Assembly (NCBI RefSeq): GCF_006970865.1
Contig: NZ_CP035503.1
Location: 1,501,001 to 1,565,000, forward strand
Direction: 5' to 3'
DNA length: 64,000 nucleotides
From: Rhodoferax sediminis
GTDB taxonomy: Bacteria > Pseudomonadota > Gammaproteobacteria > Burkholderiales > Burkholderiaceae_C
The number at the start of each line of letters is the position of its first letter. Within the stretch, counting starts at the first letter, position 1. The translations under genes and the position numbers were made by a program. Shown piece by piece: positions 29,607 through 39,433 of this stretch. Under the pieces are notes generated by a model. The model searched no databases. It was given only the letters and a program-made list of their open reading frames with translations, and was not told where the DNA came from.

Positions 29607-31160
29607 TTAGAGTTTGGCGTCGGCCAGGTCGGCGCGGTTCCACCAGCCGCCGCCCAGTGCCTGAAAGAGTGCTGCCGTATCCGCATAGCGCGCGGCCTGC
29701 GCCTGCGCCAGTGCGATGCGGGTCTGCTGATAGGTGCGTTGCGCGTCGAGCAGTGCCAGGTTGCTCACCGCGCCAAGCTGGTACTGGCGGTTCACCAGGT
29801 CGAGCGACTCGCGCGCCAGCGATGCGGCCTGCGCCTGCGCGCTCAGCGATTGCGCATCGCTGTCGAGTGCGCGCAGCGTGTTTGCCACGTTCAGAAATGC
29901 ATTGAGGACAGTCTGCTGGTACTGCGCCTGGGCCTGCTCGTAGGCCGCGATCGCCGCGCGTTTCTTCGCCTGCAGCGAGCCGCCGTTGAAAATCGGCTGC
30001 AGCAGGCCGGCCCCCAGGCTCCAGGCCGCGCTCGGGCCGCTGAACAACTGGCTGAGCTCGAAGCTTTGCGCACCCACGCTACCACTCAGTGTGATTTGGG
30101 GGTAGAGGTTCGCGGTGGCGACACCGATCTGGGCGCTCGCCTGGTGCAGCAGCGCTTCGCTGGCACGAATGTCCGGGCGCTGGCGCAGCAGCGAGGAGGG
30201 CAGGCTGACCGGCAGGTCGCCAGGCAATTGCAATGATTCGAGGGTGAACTCGGGCAGCCCGGCTTCGCTGGGCAATCGGCCGGCGTAGACCGCCAACTGC
30301 TGGCGTGTTTGCGCCAACGCCTTTTCGAGTGCGGGTAGCGTTGCGCGCGTTTGCGCGAGCTGTGCTTGCTGCGTCAGCACCGTGCCCAGCGCAATGGCCC
30401 CCAGCGTTGCCTGCCGTTGCACCAGGTCGAGCGAGCGGCTTTCCGCCTCGATCACCTCCTGCGTGGCACGGAGTTGCGCGCGCAGCGATGCCTCCTGGAT
30501 CGCCGTCGTGACGACATTGGCGGTGAGCGTGAGATAGGTGGCCTCGACCTGGTAGCGCTGGTAATCGACGGCGGCGCGCAAACCTTCCAGTTCGCGACGG
30601 GTCCCGCCGAACGCATCGATGGTGTAGGAAACGTTGACCGAGGCGTTGAAGAGCGTGAAGTCAATGCCGCCGGGGATCTGGCTGGCCACCTGCGACTCAC
30701 GTTGGCGCGTGACGCCGAGTTGGCCATTCACGCTCGGCAGCTGCTTGGCGCCGGTGTCGGCGTTATAGGTTTCCTGTGCCTGACGCAGGGCCGCCTGCGC
30801 AGAGGCGAGGGTCGGGCTGTGCGCCAGCGCGGAGCGGATCAGACGGTCCAGCGGCTCGGAATGGAACACGCCCCACCAGATCGCGGGGATGTCCTGGCCC
30901 ATCTCGAAGCGTTGCGCGGCCCCGCCGACGCCGGGCGCGCTGGCGGTCTCGGCCGGCAGCGGTACGGGGGTGTACGGGCTTTGCGCGTTGGCGATCGCGG
31001 GGGCATCGGGAGCCTTGAAGTCGGGCCCCATCGCACACCCTGCCAGCGCCATGCCGATCGCCGTGCTCAAGGCCGCCTGACGGGTGCGCTGCCAAAGGCG
31101 GGTTCGATTATGGATATCGGTCACCGATGCACTCTCGCGTTTGTTGTACGGATGCAGCAC
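29607..31160 (-). CDS. Outer-membrane efflux lipoprotein, NodT/OprM family
   Basis: Trimeric outer-membrane channel subunit of about 517 aa. A lipobox LAGC near residue 41 indicates lipid attachment at that cysteine, and the two repeats of long coiled alpha-hairpin helices (for example ALVVNR-type segments SALAHSPTLASAQAALRQAQE) are typical of the TolC/OprM fold. The N-terminal extension before the signal peptide (MLHPYNKRESASV) is long; a GTG about 12 codons downstream could be the true start. It lies upstream of the adaptor on the same strand. Confidence 0.9.
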   Translation of the reverse strand: MLHPYNKRESASVTDIHNRTRLWQRTRQAALSTAIGMALAGCAMGPDFKAPDAPAIANAQSPYTPVPLPAETASAPGVGGAAQRFEMGQDIPAIWWGVFHSEPLDRLIRSALAHSPTLASAQAALRQAQETYNADTGAKQLPSVNGQLGVTRQRESQVASQIPGGIDFTLFNASVNVSYTIDAFGGTRRELEGLRAAVDYQRYQVEATYLTLTANVVTTAIQEASLRAQLRATQEVIEAESRSLDLVQRQATLGAIALGTVLTQQAQLAQTRATLPALEKALAQTRQQLAVYAGRLPSEAGLPEFTLESLQLPGDLPVSLPSSLLRQRPDIRASEALLHQASAQIGVATANLYPQITLSGSVGAQSFELSQLFSGPSAAWSLGAGLLQPIFNGGSLQAKKRAAIAAYEQAQAQYQQTVLNAFLNVANTLRALDSDAQSLSAQAQAASLARESLDLVNRQYQLGAVSNLALLDAQRTYQQTRIALAQAQAARYADTAALFQALGGGWWNRADLADAKL

Positions 31161-31281
31161 CGCGCCGAAGAATTTGGCGGTGCTGCCCTAGCCAAATATG
31201 AACACCGCATTATGCATAGAGCGTCGAGGCGTCGAGACGACGCCCGCGCTGCATAGGGCGATCAGTGAGTCGCCAACGTGA

Positions 31282-32364
31282 CTATTGTTCCCCGTTCAAT
31301 GCCAAAAGCGACTCGCCGTCCGATCCCTCGATCAGCGCCATGGACGAGATGGCGTCTCTGCCCAGCACCAGTCGCACATCCGATGGGGCCGAAGAGCTGT
31401 TGGTCGCCACCACCACTGCGTGCCCCCGCAGCGCGTGTTTCAACGCCTCGGCGGCCTGCTCGTAGCCGGCCCGATACTGGATCTTCGTTTCCTGCTGGGT
31501 ATAAGGGAGCGCATTGGTCAGCCGGTTCACCGCGATGCCGTGCCGGCCGAGCACACCCTGTATCCGCCTGGCCATGCCGGCAACGCCGTTGCCGTTGGCA
31601 ACTTCCACTCGGGCCGCTTTGGCAGGAGGGGCAGAAGCAGCAGGCGCAGAAGCCAGCGTCGCAGCGGCCGCAACGGGTTTCCCGGTCTGCAGGTCCGCCA
31701 GCACTGAGGCGATAGCCGCCTTCAGCCTGAGTTGATAGACGTCAGGTTCGATCTGCACCACCTCCATGCGCGCTTGCGGCGTCTCGGGTGGGTTCACGAT
31801 CGCGAGTCCCTGCGCGGGAGCGGCGGGCACGGGCGTCGGCGCTGTTGCCGCAGCCGGCGCCGCGGCAGCAGGCGCACCGTGCCCTGCCGATGCCGCCTGT
31901 ACCGCTTTCAGATTATTGCGTGCGCGCTCGTCGCCCGCATCCAGCGCCAGTGCGCGTTGCAGGGCCGCCACCGCCGCGTCGTCATCGCCCTGCATGGAGT
32001 AGACATAGCCGAGGTTGTTGTGCAGGTACGCCACCGCCGGATAGTCGGCCACGAGCTGCTGCAACAGGGCCGTGGCATCGTCAAGCCTGCCCTGCTGCGC
32101 GTCGATGACGGCGAGCGCGTTGCGTGCCTCCATCGGACGGCTGTCGAGCGCGATCGAATGGCTGTAGGCAGCGCGGGCCAGATCGAGGTTGCCGCGATCC
32201 TGGTGATATTTGCCGAGTTGGTAGTAGGTTGCCGCCGCCTGATCGGACGAATGGCGCACCCGCAGCACGGGTTGCAGGGTGATTTCCATTTTGGCAGGCG
32301 GCGCGGCGCAAGCCTGCAACAGGCAAACCCCCAGCGCAAGCACGATCGGACGCAGTGTGAACAT
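31282..32364 (-). CDS. tadD: TadD-like TPR lipoprotein with LytR_C-type C-terminal domain
   Basis: Pilus-assembly lipoprotein of 360 aa from the start MFTLRPIV at 32364, with AAGGA upstream. A signal peptide ends in the lipobox LLQACAA near residue 17. Tetratricopeptide repeats fill residues about 45-165 (YYQLGKYHQDRGNLDLARAAY, then LHNNLGYVYSMQGDDDAAV), matching TadD, which helps the secretin assemble in the outer membrane. The C-terminus (about 260-355, RVEVANGNGVAGMARRI) resembles a LytR_C domain, an added module. It ends the tad operon, 17 bp after tadC. Confidence 0.85.
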   Translation of the reverse strand: MFTLRPIVLALGVCLLQACAAPPAKMEITLQPVLRVRHSSDQAAATYYQLGKYHQDRGNLDLARAAYSHSIALDSRPMEARNALAVIDAQQGRLDDATALLQQLVADYPAVAYLHNNLGYVYSMQGDDDAAVAALQRALALDAGDERARNNLKAVQAASAGHGAPAAAAPAAATAPTPVPAAPAQGLAIVNPPETPQARMEVVQIEPDVYQLRLKAAIASVLADLQTGKPVAAAATLASAPAASAPPAKAARVEVANGNGVAGMARRIQGVLGRHGIAVNRLTNALPYTQQETKIQYRAGYEQAAEALKHALRGHAVVVATNSSSAPSDVRLVLGRDAISSMALIEGSDGESLLALNGEQ

Positions 32365-32380
32365 GGTGTTTGCTTCCTTC

Positions 32381-33337
32381 TCAATTGGTGCCGGCCATCG
32401 TCGGCAGCAGAACCCGGTAGATCTGGATGAAGGCCGGCCCGAGCAGCACAACCAGCAAGGACGGGAAGATGAAAAAGATCAGCGGGAACAGCAGCTTCAG
32501 CGCGATTTTTGCTGCCTGCTCCTCGGCGCGCTGGCGCCGCTTGGTGCGCAACAGATCCGATTGCACGCGCAGCGAGTCGGCCACGCTGGTGCCGAAACGC
32601 TCCGACTGAATCAGCATCGCCACCAGCGCGTCAACGTCTTCCACGCCGGTGCGCAGCGCCAGGTTGCGCAAGGCCTTTTCCTTGGAATTGCCGGCGCGCA
32701 ACTCCAGTGTGACGAGGTGCAGCTCATCGCTCAGGGCCGCGCTCTTGAGGCCAATCTCGGCGGCCACGCGCGCCAGTGCGGCATCCATCGCCAGCCCGGC
32801 CTCGACACACACCGTCATCAGGTCCAGCGCATCCGGAAAGCTCTCGAAGATTTCACGCTGACGCCGTGCGATCAAGTTCTTCAACACAAGGTTGGGCAGG
32901 TAGTAGCCAACGGCCGCCGCACCCAACAGCCAAAGCAGCAGTGTGTTCGCGCCGTATTTTGCGCTGGAGGTGCTCAGGACAAAAAACACCAGCAGCGGCA
33001 GGCCCAGGGCTAGCGCCGTTTTGGCCGTGAAGAACAGGGCCGGGGCCGAGGGCTGGCGAAAGCCCGCGTTCATGAAACGGGTTCGCAGCATGGAGGTTTC
33101 CCACCCTTCCGCAGGCACCGACAGCTTGGCCAGAGGGCCGGCCAGCTTGATGATGCGCGCCACCCAGGGGCTGGGCTCACTACCTCCACCGCCGCCGGCC
33201 GCCGGCGCTGCGCGGCCCACCGCCGCATCGATGCGGTCCTTCACGGGGTTCGCGGCGAACAGCCGCATTGCCAGCATGACCGCGCCGAACACGGCCAGGA
33301 AAACCAGTCCCAAAAACGCCAGTTGCAAGGTAGTCAT
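32381..33337 (-). CDS. tadC: Tad pilus inner-membrane platform protein TadC
   Basis: Polytopic membrane protein of 318 aa with a GspF/T2SSF domain that forms part of the platform for Flp pilus assembly. The RRQREIFESFPDALDLMTVCVEAGLAMDAAL segment near residue 160 and the C-terminal LKLLFPLIFFIFPSLLVVLLGPA are typical. It follows tadB, separated by 36 bp, and precedes tadD. Confidence 0.92.
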   Translation of the reverse strand: MTTLQLAFLGLVFLAVFGAVMLAMRLFAANPVKDRIDAAVGRAAPAAGGGGGSEPSPWVARIIKLAGPLAKLSVPAEGWETSMLRTRFMNAGFRQPSAPALFFTAKTALALGLPLLVFFVLSTSSAKYGANTLLLWLLGAAAVGYYLPNLVLKNLIARRQREIFESFPDALDLMTVCVEAGLAMDAALARVAAEIGLKSAALSDELHLVTLELRAGNSKEKALRNLALRTGVEDVDALVAMLIQSERFGTSVADSLRVQSDLLRTKRRQRAEEQAAKIALKLLFPLIFFIFPSLLVVLLGPAFIQIYRVLLPTMAGTN

Positions 33338-33373
33338 GACACTGTTGCTCCTGAAAAATGAGTCTTGTACCCA

Positions 33374-34351
33374 TCACACCCGGATGCGGATGATCTTGCG
33401 CATGGCCAGAATGCCGAGCAGCATCAATATGCCGGCAGCGGCGGCCACCTTGCGGCCGGCAGGATCGGTATAAAGCACCTCGAGAAACTTCGGATTCACC
33501 AGGTGGATCATGAGTGCCGCCCCGAACGGCAGCAGCGACAGGATCCAGGCCGAGAGCTTGCCCTCGGCCGACAGCACGCGCACCTGTCCCATCAGCTTGA
33601 GGCGGTCGCGGATGATGGTGCTGATGCTGCTCAGCAGTTCCGACAGATTGCCCCCCGTCTCGCGCTGGATCAGCACGGCAATGATGAAGTAGCGCAGGTC
33701 GGTGCTGGGCACGCGGGTCGCCAGGTTCATGAGGGCGTCCGGCATGGCGATGCCGAAGTTCACCTCATCGAAGGTGGCGCGGAACTCGCCCGCCAGCGGG
33801 TCGCTCATTTCATCGCCCACCATCTTCAGCGCGGTCGGAAAGGCGTGCCCGGCACGCAAGGCGCGTCCCATCAGGTCCAGCGCATCGGGCAGTTGCTGTT
33901 CGATGCGCGTCAGGCGTTTGCTCTTCACCCTTGTGACATAAAAATACGGCAGCGTGGCCGCGGCGCAGGCCAGGGCCAGCCGCAGCAGCCAGGGTATAGC
34001 GAAGAAGCCGGTCGCAAAGAAAGGAAGCGCAAACGCCAGCAGCGATATCCCCAGGAACTCCGCCACGCTCCACGACAGCCCCGATTGCTGCAGCAGGCGG
34101 TCCAGCGTCGCCACGCGCGGCATCTGCAGCAGGATGCGCTGCACCCCGGGGGTCTTGCTCAACAGCCGTTCCTTGACGATGGAAATGGCTTGCTCGTCAC
34201 CGTGTCCGCCCGCCGACATCACGCGCAAGCGACGCGCCACGCGCTCGGCCTCGGGCCCCCTGGAAGAATTCCATGCCAGGTACGCACCCTCGATCAGCAG
34301 CACGACTGCGATGAAGGTCAGCGTCGCAAAGAGGTAGTAGAGGTAGCTCAT
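33374..34351 (-). CDS. tadB: Tad pilus inner-membrane platform protein TadB
   Basis: Second GspF-domain platform protein, 325 aa, partner of TadC. The motif QLPDALDLMGRALRAGHAFPTALKMV near residue 160 and RETGGNLSELLSSISTIIRDR near residue 240 are the family signatures. Hydrophobic segments lie at both ends. It starts 6 bp after tadA stops. Confidence 0.93.
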   Translation of the reverse strand: MSYLYYLFATLTFIAVVLLIEGAYLAWNSSRGPEAERVARRLRVMSAGGHGDEQAISIVKERLLSKTPGVQRILLQMPRVATLDRLLQQSGLSWSVAEFLGISLLAFALPFFATGFFAIPWLLRLALACAAATLPYFYVTRVKSKRLTRIEQQLPDALDLMGRALRAGHAFPTALKMVGDEMSDPLAGEFRATFDEVNFGIAMPDALMNLATRVPSTDLRYFIIAVLIQRETGGNLSELLSSISTIIRDRLKLMGQVRVLSAEGKLSAWILSLLPFGAALMIHLVNPKFLEVLYTDPAGRKVAAAAGILMLLGILAMRKIIRIRV

Positions 34352-34357
34352 GGCGGT

Positions 34358-35745
<1,388 letters not shown>

Positions 35746-35746
<1 letters not shown>

Positions 35747-36909
35747 CAGGTGCGTTGCAAAACCCGCGACAACCAGCCCTGCGACGCGGGGGCCTCGTCG
35801 CCCGCCAGCGACCGGGCAAACTCCTGCAGGGCTCTGGAGATTGGGCTGCTTTTGGCAAGTTTCACGATCGGTACGCCTTGGGCCACCGAAGCCGCCGCGG
35901 CTTCGTAATGGTTCGGAATGATCCTGAAGGCACCGGTGCCGAACGCCGCTTCCAGATCGCCCAGCTTGATGTCGCTGCTCTTTTCGTGACGGTTCACGAT
36001 CAGGTGGATCTTGTCCTTCGGGTAATCCAGCGAACGGAACATACCCATCAGCCGTTTGCCGTCGCGAATGTAGGGCAGCATCGTCTGCAGGACCGGGAAA
36101 ATCATGTCGGCCTGGTCCAGCGCGCGAATGCTGATGGCGTCCAGGCTGCGGCCCACGTCCAGCACGATGAAGTCGTATTGCCGCCGCGCCAGCTTGAGGA
36201 TCGCATCAATATGCTCGGGCTTCACGTCGCGCGCATGCGCCGGGTCTTCGGGAGCCGCCAGCACGGCATAGTTCGGCGCGACATTGAGCATGCTCGATGC
36301 CAGGAATGAAGGGTCCAGCCGGTGTATTTGCCGGCACACGTCGGACAGCGTCGCCACCGGCTTCTGGTCGGACAGGAACAGCGATGCGTCGCCGAACTGC
36401 AGGTTCAGGTCAATCAGTGCAACGCGCTTTTTCCCCTGCGCCGCCAGGGCGTAACCCAGGTTGGTGGCGAGAAAGGTCGCGCCACTGCCGCCCTTGCACG
36501 AAATAAACGCCAGCACCTTGCCATTGGCCTGCGAATGGCTGTCGAGCTTTTCCTCGATACGCAAAAGGGCCGGAAACAGGGTGCCGGCACTCACCGGAGA
36601 GGCCAATACCTCGCGCACGCCGGCGCGCATGGCCTGAATCAGAAACTCGGGCGAATGCTGCTGGCACAGCAGGATGAACGCCATGCGTGGGTACTGGTGG
36701 CTCAGGCGCTCCAGCCGCGCCAGATCGCCGCCCTCTGCGGACGGCTGATCGAGCACCAGTACGTCGGGCGACGCAAGGTCGGTGATTCCGGCCAGCTTGT
36801 CCAGCGTGCCAGAAACGGTGCTCACCTCATCGGATGGATTGCGCTCGCGCAGCAGACGGCCTATCTCGGAGAGCTGCTTCTCGTCCCTGGATACAACAGC
36901 GATTTTCAA
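35746..36909 (-). CDS. tadZ: Tad pilus localisation ATPase TadZ (CpaE)
   Basis: MinD/ParA-like protein of 387 aa that places the pilus machinery. An atypical receiver-like domain covers about residues 1-120, followed by the ParA-type nucleotide fold ([22 protein letters not shown] near residue 145, the deviant Walker [17 protein letters not shown] near 245). The TTG at 36909 is chosen because AGGAG lies 5 nt before it and translation then begins [10 protein letters not shown], the usual CpaE start; the GTG at 36936 overlaps the upstream gene. Confidence 0.88.
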
Positions 36910-36926
36910 GGGAGCTCCTGAGTGTT

Positions 36927-37385
36927 CTAGTTGCACACCGGATTGGCAATCCCGCCAACGGTACTCAGCATGCTCTCACGCGGCAGCGTGGTCGAAAACG
37001 GTGGCAGCGTGAGCGTCAGCGGCACAAAGGGGATGAATGTGGTAACCGGCACACCGGCACCAATGCTGACCGTCACCGACTGGCAACTGGTTACATCGCA
37101 GCCAGCCGGTGTATAGCCGATATCGATCTTGTTGGTCGGCAGGATCGACAGCATCGTCTGCATCCGGACCTTGATCTCAGCGGCGTTCAGATCGCACACC
37201 ACGGCCATGCGCGCCCCCAGCCGCGTGGCCTCGGCCGCTGAATTCCAGTAGAACAGGACCCGGCCCATTTCCATGATACCGATCAACAGCATGAAGAACA
37301 CGCTGGCAATGAGCGCGAATTCGACCGCCGCGACCCCGCCTTGGCGCGAGTGACCTCGATGAATCGTTCGGATCAAGGTTTTCAT
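36927..37385 (-). CDS. TadE-like pseudopilin
   Basis: Minor pilin-like protein of 152 aa. After MKTLIRTIHRGHSRQ, GGVAAVEFALIASVFFMLLIGIMEMGRVLFY (residues 16-46) is a TadE-type hydrophobic segment with the conserved Glu five residues after the probable processing site. Its start overlaps the stop of the next pseudopilin gene (ATGA). The rest of the protein is predicted periplasmic and contains paired cysteines. Confidence 0.88.
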   Translation of the reverse strand: MKTLIRTIHRGHSRQGGVAAVEFALIASVFFMLLIGIMEMGRVLFYWNSAAEATRLGARMAVVCDLNAAEIKVRMQTMLSILPTNKIDIGYTPAGCDVTSCQSVTVSIGAGVPVTTFIPFVPLTLTLPPFSTTLPRESMLSTVGGIANPVCN

Positions 37386-37834
37386 AAGACTTGCCGCATC
37401 GTGGTACTGATGTCCCCGAACGTGATGCTGGGCATCACAAACGGCACCAGCGACGTGAATGGATAACCGGTGATGGTCACCGTCACGAGGTTGATGACGC
37501 CGCTGCCGGTCGGCTGGTTTTGATTCGTGGTGGGGCAGCTGACGCTGTCGCAGACGCTGACCATGGCCGCCGTGAGGGCTGGCACCAACGCGCTGCCCGT
37601 GCAGGCCTGGTTGCCATACACCGCCAGGCACTGCGCCGTGGTGACATCGGCGGGATCCCCAGGGCCTTGGGCGGACAAAAACCGGGCAGCATTGCGCGTG
37701 GCCTTGACCAGCGTGTTGTATTGGTAGATGGCGCGGCCGAACTCGGTAATGCCGAAGACCAGCAGCACAAGGGGAATCAGCAAGATGCCCAGTTCCACTG
37801 CCGCCACGCCACGCTGTTTCCGGTGGGTGTTCAT
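37382..37834 (-). CDS. TadE/TadF-like pseudopilin
   Basis: Second minor pseudopilin, 150 aa. MNTHRKQRGVAAVELGILLIPLVLLVFGITEFGRAIY shows the same TadE-type segment with conserved Glu at about residue 14. Four cysteines occur in the C-terminal half. Its sequence differs enough from the neighbour that they are likely distinct TadE and TadF-type subunits rather than a recent duplication. Confidence 0.86.
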   Translation of the reverse strand: MNTHRKQRGVAAVELGILLIPLVLLVFGITEFGRAIYQYNTLVKATRNAARFLSAQGPGDPADVTTAQCLAVYGNQACTGSALVPALTAAMVSVCDSVSCPTTNQNQPTGSGVINLVTVTITGYPFTSLVPFVMPSITFGDISTTMRQVL

Positions 37835-37844
37835 CGTGACGCCC

Positions 37845-39125
37845 CTATTGCACCAGCGAGGGAATCATGGGACCGATGCTGCCAGGGCCGCCGACGGAGC
37901 CGGAGGTCGCGCAGGGGCTGGCCGGATCGGTGGATTGCCCGCGGTATTCGAGCCACACATCCGGTTTGGTCGAGCCGCCAGTCTGCGGCATGGGATGGAG
38001 CATCAATACGCATGCATAACCGAGGATAGGCACGGTTTGCGGATTACTGGCTGCCCAACTGCTGCAATCGACCACCGGCACGGTCGCGAGACGACGATCC
38101 GCGCCGGATGCGGCGAGTTGCGTCGGGTTGTACACGGTGACGCCGCCCATATTGAGGTTGAGGCCATCGCCTCCTTGATAGGCGAGATTGCTGCTGCGCG
38201 CCGTCAGGAAATTCGGTATGGAGCCTGTTCCGCTGTAGGCATTGAACTTGGATGGCCACGATGTTGGCGTATAGGACTCCCCCGTGTAGTCAGGGGCCGA
38301 TGGCGGGTTGGCATAGCTGCCTTTGTAAAAGCCAAAGCGTGTGTTCCAGGCATTGCTAAGGCTGTTGATGTTCCCTTGCTCGCCCACTTGGGTCGGCGGA
38401 GGCGGTACGCTGCACACCCCCGTGCCCGCCAGCTGGTTGGCGAGCAGGTTGGCGCCACCACCGGGCGGTGTGAAGTTGATCCAGTCGAAGCTGCCGGTCG
38501 CCGATGCACTGAGCTTGCTCTCCATCCATTGGCCAATGACCATCCCCGCAAACGGATTGGCCGGTGTCCCGGCGGGTAATTTGCACAGACCCATCGGTAT
38601 CGCGCAATTCGTCTGCGCCGGCGCCAGGGTCGCCACCGCCTGCGCGCTCACGGTCTGATTGCCCACGCCCAGCACCTGCATGAACCACGGAATGATGCCG
38701 GTTTGCTGTGCCGTGCACATCACGTATTTGTAATTGGTGCCTGCGGTTGTGCTGCCGCTGGGCACATAGGTGGAGTCCGGCGCAAACACCGTGCTGAACT
38801 TGATGTCGCTCGCTGCAATCTGCGTGCTGCTGATGAGGCTGCTTTGGAAGTCCACCTTGTTGCGCGCCGCAACCGTCAGGCCGGCATTTACGGCATTCGT
38901 CACATAGGAGGTCGCACAGGGCCCGGCGGTCGGGTCGCACGTCAGCTCCCGGGACGCCGCCAGCGCGCAGGCGTCGGTGGCGTTTTGCAGTTCGGTCTTT
39001 TCGACGTAAAGGTGGCCCAGATCCAGCGCCAGCCCGGCAAACCCGATCAGGACCGGCAGCGACAGGGCGACGATGATCGCCACCGCGCCGCGTTGCAGAC
39101 TGGTTTGGCATGACAGGGTGTTCAT
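37845..39125 (-). CDS. tadG: TadG-like pilus assembly protein
   Basis: Protein of 426 aa from MNTLSCQTSLQRG at 39125. The N-terminal segment GAVAIIVALSLPVLIGFAGLALDLGHLYVEKTELQNATDACALAASREL (shown in parts over residues 10-58) is the TadG-type membrane helix and following motif. The long remainder is exposed and low in recognised domains, with scattered cysteines. An upstream in-frame extension is a shadow. It lies between the lipoprotein and pseudopilin genes. Confidence 0.86.
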   Translation of the reverse strand: MNTLSCQTSLQRGAVAIIVALSLPVLIGFAGLALDLGHLYVEKTELQNATDACALAASRELTCDPTAGPCATSYVTNAVNAGLTVAARNKVDFQSSLISSTQIAASDIKFSTVFAPDSTYVPSGSTTAGTNYKYVMCTAQQTGIIPWFMQVLGVGNQTVSAQAVATLAPAQTNCAIPMGLCKLPAGTPANPFAGMVIGQWMESKLSASATGSFDWINFTPPGGGANLLANQLAGTGVCSVPPPPTQVGEQGNINSLSNAWNTRFGFYKGSYANPPSAPDYTGESYTPTSWPSKFNAYSGTGSIPNFLTARSSNLAYQGGDGLNLNMGGVTVYNPTQLAASGADRRLATVPVVDCSSWAASNPQTVPILGYACVLMLHPMPQTGGSTKPDVWLEYRGQSTDPASPCATSGSVGGPGSIGPMIPSLVQ

Positions 39126-39138
39126 GGTGAAACCAGCG

Positions 39139-39423
39139 CTACTGTCCGGTACCCACGCCAATGGTGAAAGCGCTCGCCGGTGGCACTGGCGCCTGGTACG
39201 ACTTCTGGTACAGGTCATAGGCGCTCTTGGCCGCCTTGCCGTCGATCCCGCTGACGGGATCGGTATTGCGCGATGCCTCGGGCGATAGCGTCTGCTGCGC
39301 CTTGAGCTGGTTCACGGCCTCGCCAAAGTGGCTGTCCAGGTTCGGCGTCAACGAGACGCAACCTGCGATGGCGAGCGCCACCGCGCACAACGCGCCGGTG
39401 GAAAAAAAGTGAGTGCGCTTCAT
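39139..39423 (-). CDS. Small Tad-locus lipoprotein
   Basis: Lipoprotein of 94 aa. The signal peptide (MKRTHFFSTGALCAVALAIAGC) ends in lipobox AIAGC at about residue 22. The mature part has LDSHFGEAVNQLKAQQTL and ends AFTIGVGTGQ, a pattern seen in small lipoproteins next to rcpA genes in Burkholderiales tad loci. It begins 10 bp after the secretin stop. It may assist the secretin, but no function is established from sequence. Confidence 0.78.
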   Translation of the reverse strand: MKRTHFFSTGALCAVALAIAGCVSLTPNLDSHFGEAVNQLKAQQTLSPEASRNTDPVSGIDGKAAKSAYDLYQKSYQAPVPPASAFTIGVGTGQ

Positions 39424-39433
39424 AATGGCTCTC

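Noticed and set aside
36909..36936. GTG start at 36936 for tadZ
   Set aside because: It lies inside the end of the upstream pseudopilin gene and places AGGAG within the coding sequence; the TTG at 36909 follows the ribosome site.
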